64,000 bases of DNA, taken from Allobosea sp. Root483D1. GTDB taxonomy: Bacteria > Pseudomonadota > Alphaproteobacteria > Rhizobiales > Beijerinckiaceae. Below the pieces are notes generated by a model that was given only the letters and a program-made list of their open reading frames with translations, was not told the DNA's origin and searched no databases. The first letter of the stretch is position 1, and each line of letters begins with the position of its first letter. The position numbers and the translations under genes are program-made. Location of the stretch: contig NZ_LMJW01000022.1 of NCBI RefSeq assembly GCF_001429505.1, positions 1,033,497 through 1,097,496 of the forward strand, in the 5' to 3' direction. This document shows positions 17,739 through 26,903 of this stretch, one piece after another.

Positions 17739-18122
17739 TCACCACATATCGAGGGCGACCCGGGCCTCGTCCGACATGCGCGACTGGTCCCAGGGCGGAT
17801 CGAAAGTCATGTTGACGGTGACGCCAGCGATGCCCGGCACGGCGCCGACCGCGTTCTCGACCCAGCCCGGCATCTCGCCGGCGACCGGGCAGCCCGGCGC
17901 GGTCAGTGTCATGTCGATCGCCACCTGCCGGTCGTCGGCGATGTCGACGCGGTAGATCAGGCCGAGTTCATAGATGTCGGACGGGATCTCGGGATCGTAG
18001 ACCGTCTTCAGCGCCGCGACGATATCGTCGGTCAGCCGATCGATCTCCTCCGGCGGCAGTCCACCGCTCGCGCCCATAGTCGGCGCGTTCGGCTTGAGGT
18101 CTTCGGCAACGGTGTCGGTCAT
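17739..18122 (-). CDS. sufT: SUF system Fe-S assembly protein SufT (MIP18/DUF59 family)
   Basis: A 127-residue protein with the DUF59 pattern: DDIVAALKTVYDPEIPSDIYELGLIY, DMTLTAPGCPVAGEMPGW and VNMTFDPPWDQSRMSDEARVALDMW. SufT helps insert or mature Fe-S clusters under high demand. The DPEIP motif and the Cys in TAPGCPVA are present. The open frame extends to 18287, but the ATG at 18122 (MTDTVAEDL) gives the family's usual length. It is last in the suf operon, 32 bases after sufS, and the shared terminator at 17684 follows. No sufA-like gene lies behind it, unlike in several relatives. Confidence 0.9.
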   Translation of the reverse strand: MTDTVAEDLKPNAPTMGASGGLPPEEIDRLTDDIVAALKTVYDPEIPSDIYELGLIYRVDIADDRQVAIDMTLTAPGCPVAGEMPGWVENAVGAVPGIAGVTVNMTFDPPWDQSRMSDEARVALDMW

Positions 18123-18154
18123 GGCGATATTTCCATTCGTCACGAGGCGGAGCG

Positions 18155-19393
18155 TCACGAGAACAGCTCTTCCGCCTTGCGCAGAGCTTCCACCAATATA
18201 TCGACTTCCTCGAGCGTATTGTAGAGGCCGAAGGACGCACGGCAGGTCGAGGTCACGCCATAGCGCGCCAGCAGCGGCATGGCGCAATGCGTGCCTGCCC
18301 GAACCGCGACGCCGGCCCGGTCGATCACCGTCGCGACGTCATGGGCATGGGCACCGGCGAGCTCGAAGGCGATGATCGCGCCCTTCTCCCTGGCCTTGCC
18401 GAAGATGCGGATCGAATTCATCTCGCCGAGTCGCTGCATGGCGTAGGCGTTGAGCCTGGCCTCGTGCGCCGCGATGTTCTCGCGTCCGAGCGCCATCATG
18501 TAGTCGAGCGCGGCGCCCAGACCGACCGCCTCGACGATAGCCGGCGTGCCGGCCTCGAAGCGATGCGGCGGGTCGTTATAGGTGATCGCATCCTCGCTGA
18601 CGGTCGCGATCATCTCGCCGCCGCCTTCATAGGGCGGCAGCTTCTCGAGCCATTCGCGCTTGCCCCAGAGGATCCCGGAGCCGGTCGGCCCATAGGTCTT
18701 GTGGCCGGTGAAGGCGTAGAAATCGCAGCCGAGCGCCTGCACGTCGACCGGCAGGTGCACCGCGCCCTGCGAGCCGTCGACGACAAGCGGGATGCGATAG
18801 GCCTGGCAGATTTTTGCGACCTCGGCGATCGGGACGATGGTGCCGATCGCGTTCGACATATGCGTCAGCGCCACCACCTTGGTGCGCGGCGTGATCAGCT
18901 TCTCGAATTCCTCGATGAGGAAGTTGCCGTCCTCGTCGACCGGCGCCCATTTGATCACGGCGCCGTGGCGCTCGCGCCAATAGTGCCAGGGCACGATGTT
19001 GGAATGGTGCTCGAGGATCGAGAGGATGATCTCGTCGCCGTCCTGGATCTTGAGATACTGCCCGAGCGAGGATGCGACCGTGTTCAGCGCCCCGGTCGAG
19101 GAGCGCGTGAACAGCACCTCCTCGATATGGGCAGCGTTGAGGAAGCGCCGGGCGCTCTCGCGCGCCGCCTCATACGCCTCGGTCGAGGCGTTGGCGAGGT
19201 AGTGCAGCCCGCGATGGACGTTGGAATAATCCTCGCGCATCAGCCGCGTCATCGCCCCGATCACCGCTTCGGGCTTCTGCGCCGACGCGGCGTTGTCGAG
19301 ATAGACCAATGGCTTGCCGTAGACCTCGCGCGAGAGGATCGCGAAGTCCTTGCGGATCGTCTCGACGTCGTAAGGCTTCGCGATCGCGTTCAT
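18155..19393 (-). CDS. sufS: Cysteine desulfurase SufS
   Basis: A 412-residue PLP enzyme that takes sulfur from cysteine for Fe-S cluster synthesis. The visible motifs are of the SufS/CsdA class: YLDNAASAQKPE, DYSNVHRGLHYLAN, FTRSSTGALNTVA, EHHSNIVPW, VDGSQGAVH, the PLP lysine in FTGHKTYGPTG and the catalytic cysteine in RAGTHCAMPLL. ATG at 19393 starts MNAIAKPYDV, close to the family norm; upstream residues come from another frame. It begins one base after the tautomerase stop, so the two are tightly packed. It is the dedicated SUF sulfur donor; a second desulfurase starts the operon. Confidence 0.94.
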   Translation of the reverse strand: MNAIAKPYDVETIRKDFAILSREVYGKPLVYLDNAASAQKPEAVIGAMTRLMREDYSNVHRGLHYLANASTEAYEAARESARRFLNAAHIEEVLFTRSSTGALNTVASSLGQYLKIQDGDEIILSILEHHSNIVPWHYWRERHGAVIKWAPVDEDGNFLIEEFEKLITPRTKVVALTHMSNAIGTIVPIAEVAKICQAYRIPLVVDGSQGAVHLPVDVQALGCDFYAFTGHKTYGPTGSGILWGKREWLEKLPPYEGGGEMIATVSEDAITYNDPPHRFEAGTPAIVEAVGLGAALDYMMALGRENIAAHEARLNAYAMQRLGEMNSIRIFGKAREKGAIIAFELAGAHAHDVATVIDRAGVAVRAGTHCAMPLLARYGVTSTCRASFGLYNTLEEVDILVEALRKAEELFS

Positions 19394-19394
19394 C

Positions 19395-19604
19395 TCAGGC
19401 CTTTCCGGCAGGCGGGGCGGTCCGGTCGGCGACGAGCGAGCCGGCATGCCCCCAATCCTCGCGCTCGATCTCCTGGATCACGATATGGGTGTTCTGCGGG
19501 TTCTTGCCGAGCACGCGCACGAGCGTCTGCGTGAACTCCTTGACGATCTCGGCCTTCTGCTCGCGCGTCGCGCCCTTGGTGATCTGCAGGTTGACGTAAG
19601 GCAT
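19395..19604 (-). CDS. 4-oxalocrotonate tautomerase-family protein inside the suf operon
   Basis: A 69-residue protein starting MPYVNLQITKGATREQKAEI, the small tautomerase pattern in which Pro becomes the N-terminal catalytic base after Met removal. The VRVLGKNPQNTHIVIQE segment fits the same fold. The start overlaps the sufD stop as ATGA (19604), and the stop is one base before sufS, so it is a genuine operon member rather than a chance frame. The protein should form small oligomers in the cytoplasm. Its substrate is unknown, and no link to Fe-S assembly is established. Confidence 0.85.
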   Translation of the reverse strand: MPYVNLQITKGATREQKAEIVKEFTQTLVRVLGKNPQNTHIVIQEIEREDWGHAGSLVADRTAPPAGKA

Positions 19605-20953
19605 CAGGCAGCTCCGAGCTTGGGTGAACCCTCGCGCTGGCCGAGCCATGCGTCGATCTCGCGGCCGACGATCTCGCGAACGCACTCGTCGCTGACAAAA
19701 TCGGCGACCTCGCCGACGAAAGCGGCGAGCACGAGCGCCTCGGCCTGCGGCCGCGGCAGGCCGCGTGCCATCAGGTAGAAGAGTTGCTCGGTGTCGACCT
19801 GCGCCACCGTCGCGCCATGGCCGCAGACCACGTCGTCGGCGAAGATCTCGAGTTCCGGCTTGTTGAACATGGTCGCGCCGTCGTTCAGCAGCAGCGCATG
19901 GCTCTTCATGCTGCCGTCGACCTTCTGCGAATGCTGGCGGACGATGACCTTGCCCTGGAAGACGCCGGTGCCCTCGCCTTCGATGATGCTCTTGAACAGC
20001 TCGCGGCTCTCGCCATGGGCCGCGGCATGATCCATCACCAGCGTGACGTCGGAATGCTCCTGCTTGCGCAAGAGGTTGATGCCGCGCAGCGCCGCTTTGA
20101 TGTGCTCGCCGCCATAGCGCAGGAAGCTCTGCTGGCGCAGCACACCGCAATTCACCGCGACCGCGACCGAATCGAACGAGACATGCGCCCCGAGCTCGGC
20201 GAGCAGCGACTGGACCTGCACCGTCTCGGCACGCTGGCGCGAAACCACGCGTACATGCTCGACCTCGGCGCCCTCGCCGATGACGAAGGACGTCGCGTGG
20301 TTGATCTGCACCGGCGCCGGGCCGACGCTCTCCTGCAGCTCGACGATCGTGACCTTGGCGCCGGCGCCGATCCTGACCAGCGAGCGTGAGACGATCGAGG
20401 CCTCGCTCTCACCGGAACCGAGGGCCAGCAGCACGATCGGCTGGTCGACCTCGGTGCCGGCTGCGATCTCGATCACGACGCCGTCCTGGGCGAAGGCGGC
20501 GTTGAGCATCAGCGCACCGTCATCGCGCGCCACCTCGGGCGGCGTGAAGGCATCTGCGATCTCGTCCGGCGTCTCGGTCAGCGCCTCCGCCAGGCTGCGT
20601 GCCGTGATGCCGGCGGGCAGGCCCTGCAGATCGGAATCGGCCGCGCTGAACACGCCGTCGATGGTGACGAAACGGCGGCCGGCGATGGTCTGCAGCGCCA
20701 GGCGGTCGGCGATCGCCTGTGACCGCAGCGAGCGGCGCGCCAGCGGCTTCGCTTCGCGCCAGAGCGTGCGCAGATCGGTGTAGCGCCAGGATTCGAGACG
20801 GCGATGCGGCAGGCCCTTGGCCTCGAAGCCGGCGAAGGCATCTTCACGGACCTTGCGCATCGCGCCGGCGCCCGGCAATTCAGCCTTTACGTTGGCGTAC
20901 TGCTCGGCGAGCTGCTGCTCGGCCGCGGTCTTGAGCGGGGTGATGATCGCCAT
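19604..20953 (-). CDS. sufD: Fe-S cluster assembly protein SufD
   Basis: A 449-residue SufD of the SufB/SufD family, partner of SufB and SufC in the scaffold that builds Fe-S clusters. Visible: GLPHRRLESWRYTDLRTLW near the N-terminus, a beta-helix core (VSFDSVAVAVNCGVLRQQSFL) and the C-terminal CGHGATVAQVDTEQLFYLMARGL with conserved Cys/His. ATG at 20953 overlaps the sufC stop by four bases; the open frame runs further upstream to 21202, but inside sufC. Its stop overlaps the tautomerase start, so translation is coupled on both sides. Confidence 0.93.
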   Translation of the reverse strand: MAIITPLKTAAEQQLAEQYANVKAELPGAGAMRKVREDAFAGFEAKGLPHRRLESWRYTDLRTLWREAKPLARRSLRSQAIADRLALQTIAGRRFVTIDGVFSAADSDLQGLPAGITARSLAEALTETPDEIADAFTPPEVARDDGALMLNAAFAQDGVVIEIAAGTEVDQPIVLLALGSGESEASIVSRSLVRIGAGAKVTIVELQESVGPAPVQINHATSFVIGEGAEVEHVRVVSRQRAETVQVQSLLAELGAHVSFDSVAVAVNCGVLRQQSFLRYGGEHIKAALRGINLLRKQEHSDVTLVMDHAAAHGESRELFKSIIEGEGTGVFQGKVIVRQHSQKVDGSMKSHALLLNDGATMFNKPELEIFADDVVCGHGATVAQVDTEQLFYLMARGLPRPQAEALVLAAFVGEVADFVSDECVREIVGREIDAWLGQREGSPKLGAA

Positions 20954-21705
20954 CACGCCGCCTCGCCATAGGCGGCGTAGCCGTTCTTCTCGAGCTCGAG
21001 CGCCAGTTCCTTGCCGCCGGTCTTCACGATCCTGCCCTTCGACATCACGTGCACGGTGTCGGGCACGATATGATCGAGCAGGCGCTGATAGTGGGTGATG
21101 ACGAGGAAGCCACGGTTCTGGGCCCGCAGCGCGTTGACGCCATCGGCGACGATCCGCAGCGCGTCGATGTCGAGGCCGGAATCGGTCTCGTCGAGGATGC
21201 ACATCGACGGCGACAGCAGCGCCATCTGCAGGATTTCCATGCGCTTCTTCTCACCACCGGAGAAGCCGACATTGAGCGGCCGGCGCAGCATGTCGCGGTT
21301 GATGCCGAGCTTGTCGGCGGCAGCGTTGACCCGTTTGATGAAGTCGGGCGTCAGCAGCTCGGCCTCGCCACGCGCCTTGCGCTGCGCGTTCATCGCCGCC
21401 TTGAGGAAGGTCATGGTGGCGACGCCGGGGATCTCCAGCGGGTACTGGAAGGCGAGGAAGATGCCGGCGGCGGCGCGGGCATCGGCCTCCATTTCCAGCA
21501 GGTTTTCGCCATTGAGCAGGATCTCGCCGTCGAGGACCTCATAATCCGGCTTGCCGGCGATGACGTAGGACAGCGTCGACTTGCCGGAGCCGTTCGGCCC
21601 CATGATCGCGGCGACCTCGCCGGCGTTCACGGTGAGGTTGAGGCCGTTGAGGATCTGCTTGTCCTCGTCGGCGATCTTGACGACCAGATTGCGAATTTCG
21701 AGCAT
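20953..21705 (-). CDS. sufC: SUF system ATPase SufC
   Basis: A 250-residue ABC-type ATPase that drives the SufBC2D scaffold. Motifs: Walker A GPNGSGKST, Q-loop FLAFQYPLEIPG, signature SGGEKKRMEI, Walker B CILDETDSGLD and the switch histidine in VITHYQRLL. The length is normal. It is separated from sufB by 135 bases that hold a large palindromic repeat, so its level may differ from that of sufB. Its end overlaps sufD by ATGA. Cytosolic. Confidence 0.95.
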   Translation of the reverse strand: MLEIRNLVVKIADEDKQILNGLNLTVNAGEVAAIMGPNGSGKSTLSYVIAGKPDYEVLDGEILLNGENLLEMEADARAAAGIFLAFQYPLEIPGVATMTFLKAAMNAQRKARGEAELLTPDFIKRVNAAADKLGINRDMLRRPLNVGFSGGEKKRMEILQMALLSPSMCILDETDSGLDIDALRIVADGVNALRAQNRGFLVITHYQRLLDHIVPDTVHVMSKGRIVKTGGKELALELEKNGYAAYGEAA

Positions 21706-21722
21706 TGTTCAGTTCTTTCGTG

Positions 21723-21832
21723 AGCCCTCATCCTGAGGAGCGCGCGCAGCGCGCGTCTCGAAGGATGCGTTTCAGGAGCAAACCCAGCATCCTTCGAGAC
21801 GCCGCCTGCGGCGGCTCTTCAGGATGAGGGCT
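21723..21832. repeat. Large inverted-repeat element between sufB and sufC
   Basis: Two arms of about 45 bases, AGCCCTCATCCTGAGGAGC... (21723-21767) and its inverse ending CTTCAGGATGAGGGCT (21788-21832), flank a 20-base centre. Each arm carries its own small hairpin (GCGCGCGCAGCGCGCG and GCCGCCTGCGGCGGC). This is the CCTCATCCTGAGG class of extragenic repeat seen across Hyphomicrobiales. In the transcript it would fold into a very stable cruciform-like structure inside the operon. Confidence 0.8.
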
Positions 21833-21840
21833 GGTAAAAA

Positions 21841-23313
<1,473 letters not shown>

Positions 23314-23373
23314 CTCTACACTCCTGTCGCGGGTTCAAGGCCCGCCGGTTCGGTCTTGGTCTTGCAGAAGGCC

Positions 23374-24579
23374 TCAGGCGGCTGCCTGAACCTTCCGGTT
23401 CGGGTTCGCGGCCAACGCCTTGGCATAGGCCGCGATGAATTGGTCGATGTCCGCCTCGCAGGTGGTCCATCCGAGCGAGGCGCGCAAGGCCCCTTCGCTC
23501 ATGACAGGGTCGACGCCCATGGCTGACAGGACGTGCGAGCGCCTGACCTTGCCGGACGAGCAGGCCGAGCCCGAAGACAAGGCGACGCCGGCAAGATCGA
23601 GCATGATCAGCGCAGTCTCGGCCTTGATGCCGGGCGTCGCGAAGGCGGAAGTGTTGGGCAGGCGCGAAGCCTCGCCGCCGAAGACAATCGTATCGGGCGC
23701 GAGCGCCACAAGCTGGGTCTCCAGCTGGTCACGCAGCGCAGCCAAGCGGGCTGCCTCGCCTGCGAGCGCCTTGCGCGCTTCTTCAGCGGCAACGCCGAAG
23801 CCGACGATGCCCGGCAGGTTCTCGGTGCCGGCGCGCCAGCCGCGCTCCTGACCGCCACCGCGCAGGGGCTTGTCGGCGAGCTCGAGCGCCCCGGTGCGGA
23901 ACACGATCGCGCCGACGCCCTTGGGGCCACCGATCTTGTGGGCGGACAGCGTCAGAGCATCGACGCCCAACGTATTGATATCGATTGCGATCTTGCCGGC
24001 GGCCTGGACCGCGTCGGAGTGTACGAGCGCGCCATGACGCCTGGCGATGCCAACGATCTCGGCGATCGGCTGCAGCACGCCCGTCTCGTTGTTGGCGAGA
24101 TGCACCGAGACCAGCGCGCGCTCATCGGGCCGCTCCGCCGCGAGGCGCGCGAGCCGCTCATCGAGCCAGCCGAGATCGAGGAGCCCCTCGCCATCGACCG
24201 GGATCGCCTCGGCCTGTCCGGCTGGGAAACGATGTCCGTCACGCACGCAAGGATGTTCGCTGGCGCTGTGCAGCAACAGCGTAACCGGCGCCCGCACGCA
24301 GTCGCGTGCACCGCTGCAGTCGCTGAGACCCGGCGACAGGATCGTCGCATTGGCCTCGGTACCACCGCTGGTGAAGACGACATTGCTCGCCTTGGCGCCG
24401 ACGAGCGCGGCGACCTGCTCGCGGGCCTGTTCGATCGCGCCACGGGCCGCGCGGCCCTCATTGTGGACGGAGGACGGGTTGCCCGGCATCTGCAAGGCCC
24501 GCAGCATCGCCTCCGCCACGGCCGGGCGAACCGGCGTCGTGGCGTTGTGGTCGAGATAGCTGCGGGTCGTCGCGAACAC
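23374..24579 (-). CDS. Second cysteine desulfurase, NifS/IscS type, first gene of the suf operon
   Basis: A 401-residue PLP-dependent cysteine desulfurase of the NifS/IscS class: YLDHNATTPVRP, GNPSSVHNEGRAAR, FTSGGTEANA, HLANNETGVLQP, the PLP lysine in LSAHKIGGPKG, GGGQERGWRAGTEN and the mobile-loop cysteine in SSGSACSSGKVRRSHVL. The start read here is GTG at 24579; an ATG ten bases upstream is out of frame. Several rhizobial suf operons also begin with such a gene, sometimes called sufS2. The operon therefore encodes two different desulfurases. No IscR-type regulator gene is adjacent; a candidate iron-response site lies about 158 bases upstream. Confidence 0.9.
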   Translation of the reverse strand: MFATTRSYLDHNATTPVRPAVAEAMLRALQMPGNPSSVHNEGRAARGAIEQAREQVAALVGAKASNVVFTSGGTEANATILSPGLSDCSGARDCVRAPVTLLLHSASEHPCVRDGHRFPAGQAEAIPVDGEGLLDLGWLDERLARLAAERPDERALVSVHLANNETGVLQPIAEIVGIARRHGALVHSDAVQAAGKIAIDINTLGVDALTLSAHKIGGPKGVGAIVFRTGALELADKPLRGGGQERGWRAGTENLPGIVGFGVAAEEARKALAGEAARLAALRDQLETQLVALAPDTIVFGGEASRLPNTSAFATPGIKAETALIMLDLAGVALSSGSACSSGKVRRSHVLSAMGVDPVMSEGALRASLGWTTCEADIDQFIAAYAKALAANPNRKVQAAA

Positions 24580-24736
24580 CTGCGCTCATGCTCCGTTCCG
24601 GAGGGCTTGCCCGAAGGCGCGGCACGAAATGCTTGAAATCGCACCCCTGCGCCGTGCTATAGCCGCCCGTCCGAGCCGCGACGGCCGGAACAGCAAGCGG
24701 CGTCCCGCTCGTATGTTCCGGTCTTGTTCACGGCTG

Positions 24737-24751
24737 TTAGAACCATTCTAA
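24737..24751. promoter_or_regulatory. Candidate Irr-type iron-control box
   Basis: TTAGAACCATTCTAA is a perfect 6-3-6 palindrome in otherwise GC-rich DNA, in the divergent gap between the suf operon and the alpha/beta hydrolase. As I recall it, the Irr-binding element of rhizobia is TTTAGAA-N3-TTCTAAA, and suf operons are among its known or predicted targets. The inner twelve positions agree; the outer T/A pair is G/G here. No sharp promoter was placed around it. Confidence 0.6.
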
Positions 24752-24869
24752 GCGCTTGATGTAGGGCGCGAGTGGCGGGGCCGTCAAGGGTGAGCAGGCT
24801 TTTCAGCGGCAGCAAAGCCGCTTTTCAGCAAGCCGCCCGCGAGCTTCGCCCGACAAAAGGCGAGATGCG

Positions 24870-25541
24870 ATGCCAGAGGTGATTTTCAACGGACCGGCCG
24901 GCCGGATCGAGGGTCGGTACCAGCCCGCCAAGAAGCGCGGCGCGCCGCTGGCGATCATCCTGCATCCGCACCCGCAATTCGGCGGGACGATGAACAACCA
25001 GATCGTCTACAACCTGTTCTACACCTTCGTGAACCGCGGCTTCTCGGCCCTGCGCTTCAATTTCCGCGGCGTCGGCCGCAGCCAGGGCCATTTCGACCAC
25101 GGTGCCGGCGAGCTCTCCGATGCCGCCGCCGCGCTCGACTGGATGCAGGCGCTGAACCCCGAGGCCAAGAGCTGCTGGATCACCGGCGTCTCGTTCGGCG
25201 CCTGGATCGGCATGCAGCTGCTGATGCGCCGCCCCGAGATCGAAGGCTTCATGTCGATCGCGGCGATGGCGAACCGCTACGACTTCTCCTTCCTCGCCCC
25301 CTGCCCGTCCTCCGGCCTGTTCGTGCACGGCTCGGAGGACCGCGTCGCCCCGGTCAAGGAGGTGATGGCGGTGATCGAGAAGGTGAAGACCCAGAAGGGC
25401 ATCCAGATCGAGCACGCGGTGGTCGAGGGCGCCAACCACTTCTTCGATGGCCGCGTCGAGCAGCTGATGGAGCAGGTCAGCGCCTATCTCGACCGCAAGG
25501 TCGGCCCCGAGATCCTCAAGAGCGAGCAGGAAAAGGCCTAA
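24870..25541 (+). CDS. Alpha/beta hydrolase of the dienelactone-hydrolase-like superfamily
   Basis: A 223-residue alpha/beta hydrolase. HPHPQFGGTMNNQIV and FNFRGVGRSQGHFDHG are typical of a conserved proteobacterial subfamily. The nucleophile elbow is GVSFGAW (Ser), an acid lies near HGSEDRVAP, and the catalytic His is in GANHFFDG. No signal peptide, so cytosolic. The start MPEVIFNGPAGRIEGRY is usual for this subfamily. It is transcribed away from the suf operon, with the candidate iron box in the shared gap. Its natural substrate is unknown. Confidence 0.85.
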   Translation: MPEVIFNGPAGRIEGRYQPAKKRGAPLAIILHPHPQFGGTMNNQIVYNLFYTFVNRGFSALRFNFRGVGRSQGHFDHGAGELSDAAAALDWMQALNPEAKSCWITGVSFGAWIGMQLLMRRPEIEGFMSIAAMANRYDFSFLAPCPSSGLFVHGSEDRVAPVKEVMAVIEKVKTQKGIQIEHAVVEGANHFFDGRVEQLMEQVSAYLDRKVGPEILKSEQEKA

Positions 25542-25569
25542 AGCGCCCCGCTTCGCACCGGCCGGAATG

Positions 25570-25595
25570 ACGGCGCCCTCCTCGGAGGGCGCCGT
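25570..25595. other. Strong hairpin between the hydrolase gene and tyrS
   Basis: ACGGCGCCCTC (25570-25580) pairs perfectly with GAGGGCGCCGT (25585-25595) around loop CTCG. No T-run follows. It sits 22 bases before the tyrS start, so it is either a weak terminator of the hydrolase gene or a leader structure of tyrS. Confidence 0.5.
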
Positions 25596-25616
25596 GCGCC
25601 AGAACCGAGAACCGTC

Positions 25617-26867
25617 ATGACCGCCTTCAAGTCCGATTTCCTGCGCGTGCTCGACGAGCGCGGCCTGATCCACCAGATCTCCAATCCGGAGGAGCTCGAC
25701 AAGCTCTGCCGGCAGGGGCCGCAGACCGCCTATGTCGGCTATGACGCGACCGCGACCAGCCTGCACATCGGCAACCTGATCTCGGTCACCATGCTCTACT
25801 GGTTCCAGGAGACCGGGCATCGGCCGATCACGCTGATGGGCGGCGGCACCTCGATGGTCGGCGATCCGTCCTTCCGCGACGACCAGCGCAAGCTGCTCTC
25901 GATCGAGGAAATCAACGCCAATATCGAGAGCATCAAGAAGGTCTATTCGCGCATCCTGCGCTATGGCGACGGCCCGAGCGATGCGCTGATGGTCAACAAT
26001 GCCGACTGGCTGCTCAAGCTCAACTATGTCGAGTTCCTGCGCGATGTCGGCCGGCACTTCTCGGTCAACCGCATGCTCTCCTTCGACTCGGTGAAGCTGC
26101 GGCTCGATCGCGAGCAGTCGCTCTCCTTCCTCGAGTTCAACTACATGATCATGCAGGGCTACGACTTCGTCGAGCTCAGCCGCCGCTATGATTGCCGCCT
26201 GCAGATGGGCGGCTCCGACCAGTGGGGCAACATCATCAACGGCGTCGACCTCTCGCACCGCATGGAGGGCAAGCAGCTCTTCGCGCTGACGACACCGCTC
26301 TTGACCACCTCGTCCGGCGCCAAGATGGGCAAGACTGCCAGCGGCGCCGTCTGGCTCAACGGCGACCTCTTCAGCCCCTATGAGTTCTGGCAGTATTTCC
26401 GCAACACCGAGGACGCCGATGTCGGCCGCTTCCTCAAGGTGTTCACCCGCCTGCCGCTGGACGAGATCGCCCGGCTCGCCGCGCTCGGCGGCTCGGAGAT
26501 CAACGAGGCCAAGAAGGTGCTGGCGACCGAGGCGGCTGCGCTGCTGCATGGCCGCGAGGCCGCCGAAGCCGCTGCCGAGACCGCCCGCAAGACCTTCGAG
26601 GAAGGTGGGGCCGCCCACGACCTGCCCAGTGTCGAGGTGCCGGCAGCCGAGCTCAAGGCTGGCATCGGCGCGCTCAACGCCTTCGTCAGCGCCGGCCTCG
26701 TGCCCTCGACGGGCGAGGCCCGCCGCCAGATCAAGGCCGGCGGCCTGCGCGTCAACGATGCGCAGGTCAGCGACGAGCGCGCGACGTTGACGCCGGCCGA
26801 TCTGGTCGACGGCGCGATAAAGCTCTCCTTCGGCAAGAAGAAGCACGTGCTGCTGCGGCCGGTCTGA
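25617..26867 (+). CDS. tyrS: Tyrosyl-tRNA synthetase
   Basis: A 416-residue class I synthetase that charges tRNA-Tyr. Motifs: YVGYDATATSLHIGNLI (HIGH-type signature HIGN), MGGGTSMVGDPS, the tyrosine-binding NYMIMQGYDFVEL, QMGGSDQWGNI, and the KMSKS-type loop as AKMGKTASG. The C-terminal S4-like domain is visible in STGEARRQIKAGGLRVND. The length fits the bacterial TyrRS family. It stands alone in this direction; a leader hairpin lies just upstream. Essential housekeeping enzyme. Confidence 0.96.
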   Translation: MTAFKSDFLRVLDERGLIHQISNPEELDKLCRQGPQTAYVGYDATATSLHIGNLISVTMLYWFQETGHRPITLMGGGTSMVGDPSFRDDQRKLLSIEEINANIESIKKVYSRILRYGDGPSDALMVNNADWLLKLNYVEFLRDVGRHFSVNRMLSFDSVKLRLDREQSLSFLEFNYMIMQGYDFVELSRRYDCRLQMGGSDQWGNIINGVDLSHRMEGKQLFALTTPLLTTSSGAKMGKTASGAVWLNGDLFSPYEFWQYFRNTEDADVGRFLKVFTRLPLDEIARLAALGGSEINEAKKVLATEAAALLHGREAAEAAAETARKTFEEGGAAHDLPSVEVPAAELKAGIGALNAFVSAGLVPSTGEARRQIKAGGLRVNDAQVSDERATLTPADLVDGAIKLSFGKKKHVLLRPV

Positions 26868-26903
26868 CGGCCACGGTCTCGAACCGGGAAATGGCCTGAG
26901 CGC

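Noticed and set aside
23952..24644. A minus-strand frame with an upstream ATG at the desulfurase start
   Set aside because: It is in another frame from the clear desulfurase sequence, which reads from GTG 24579.
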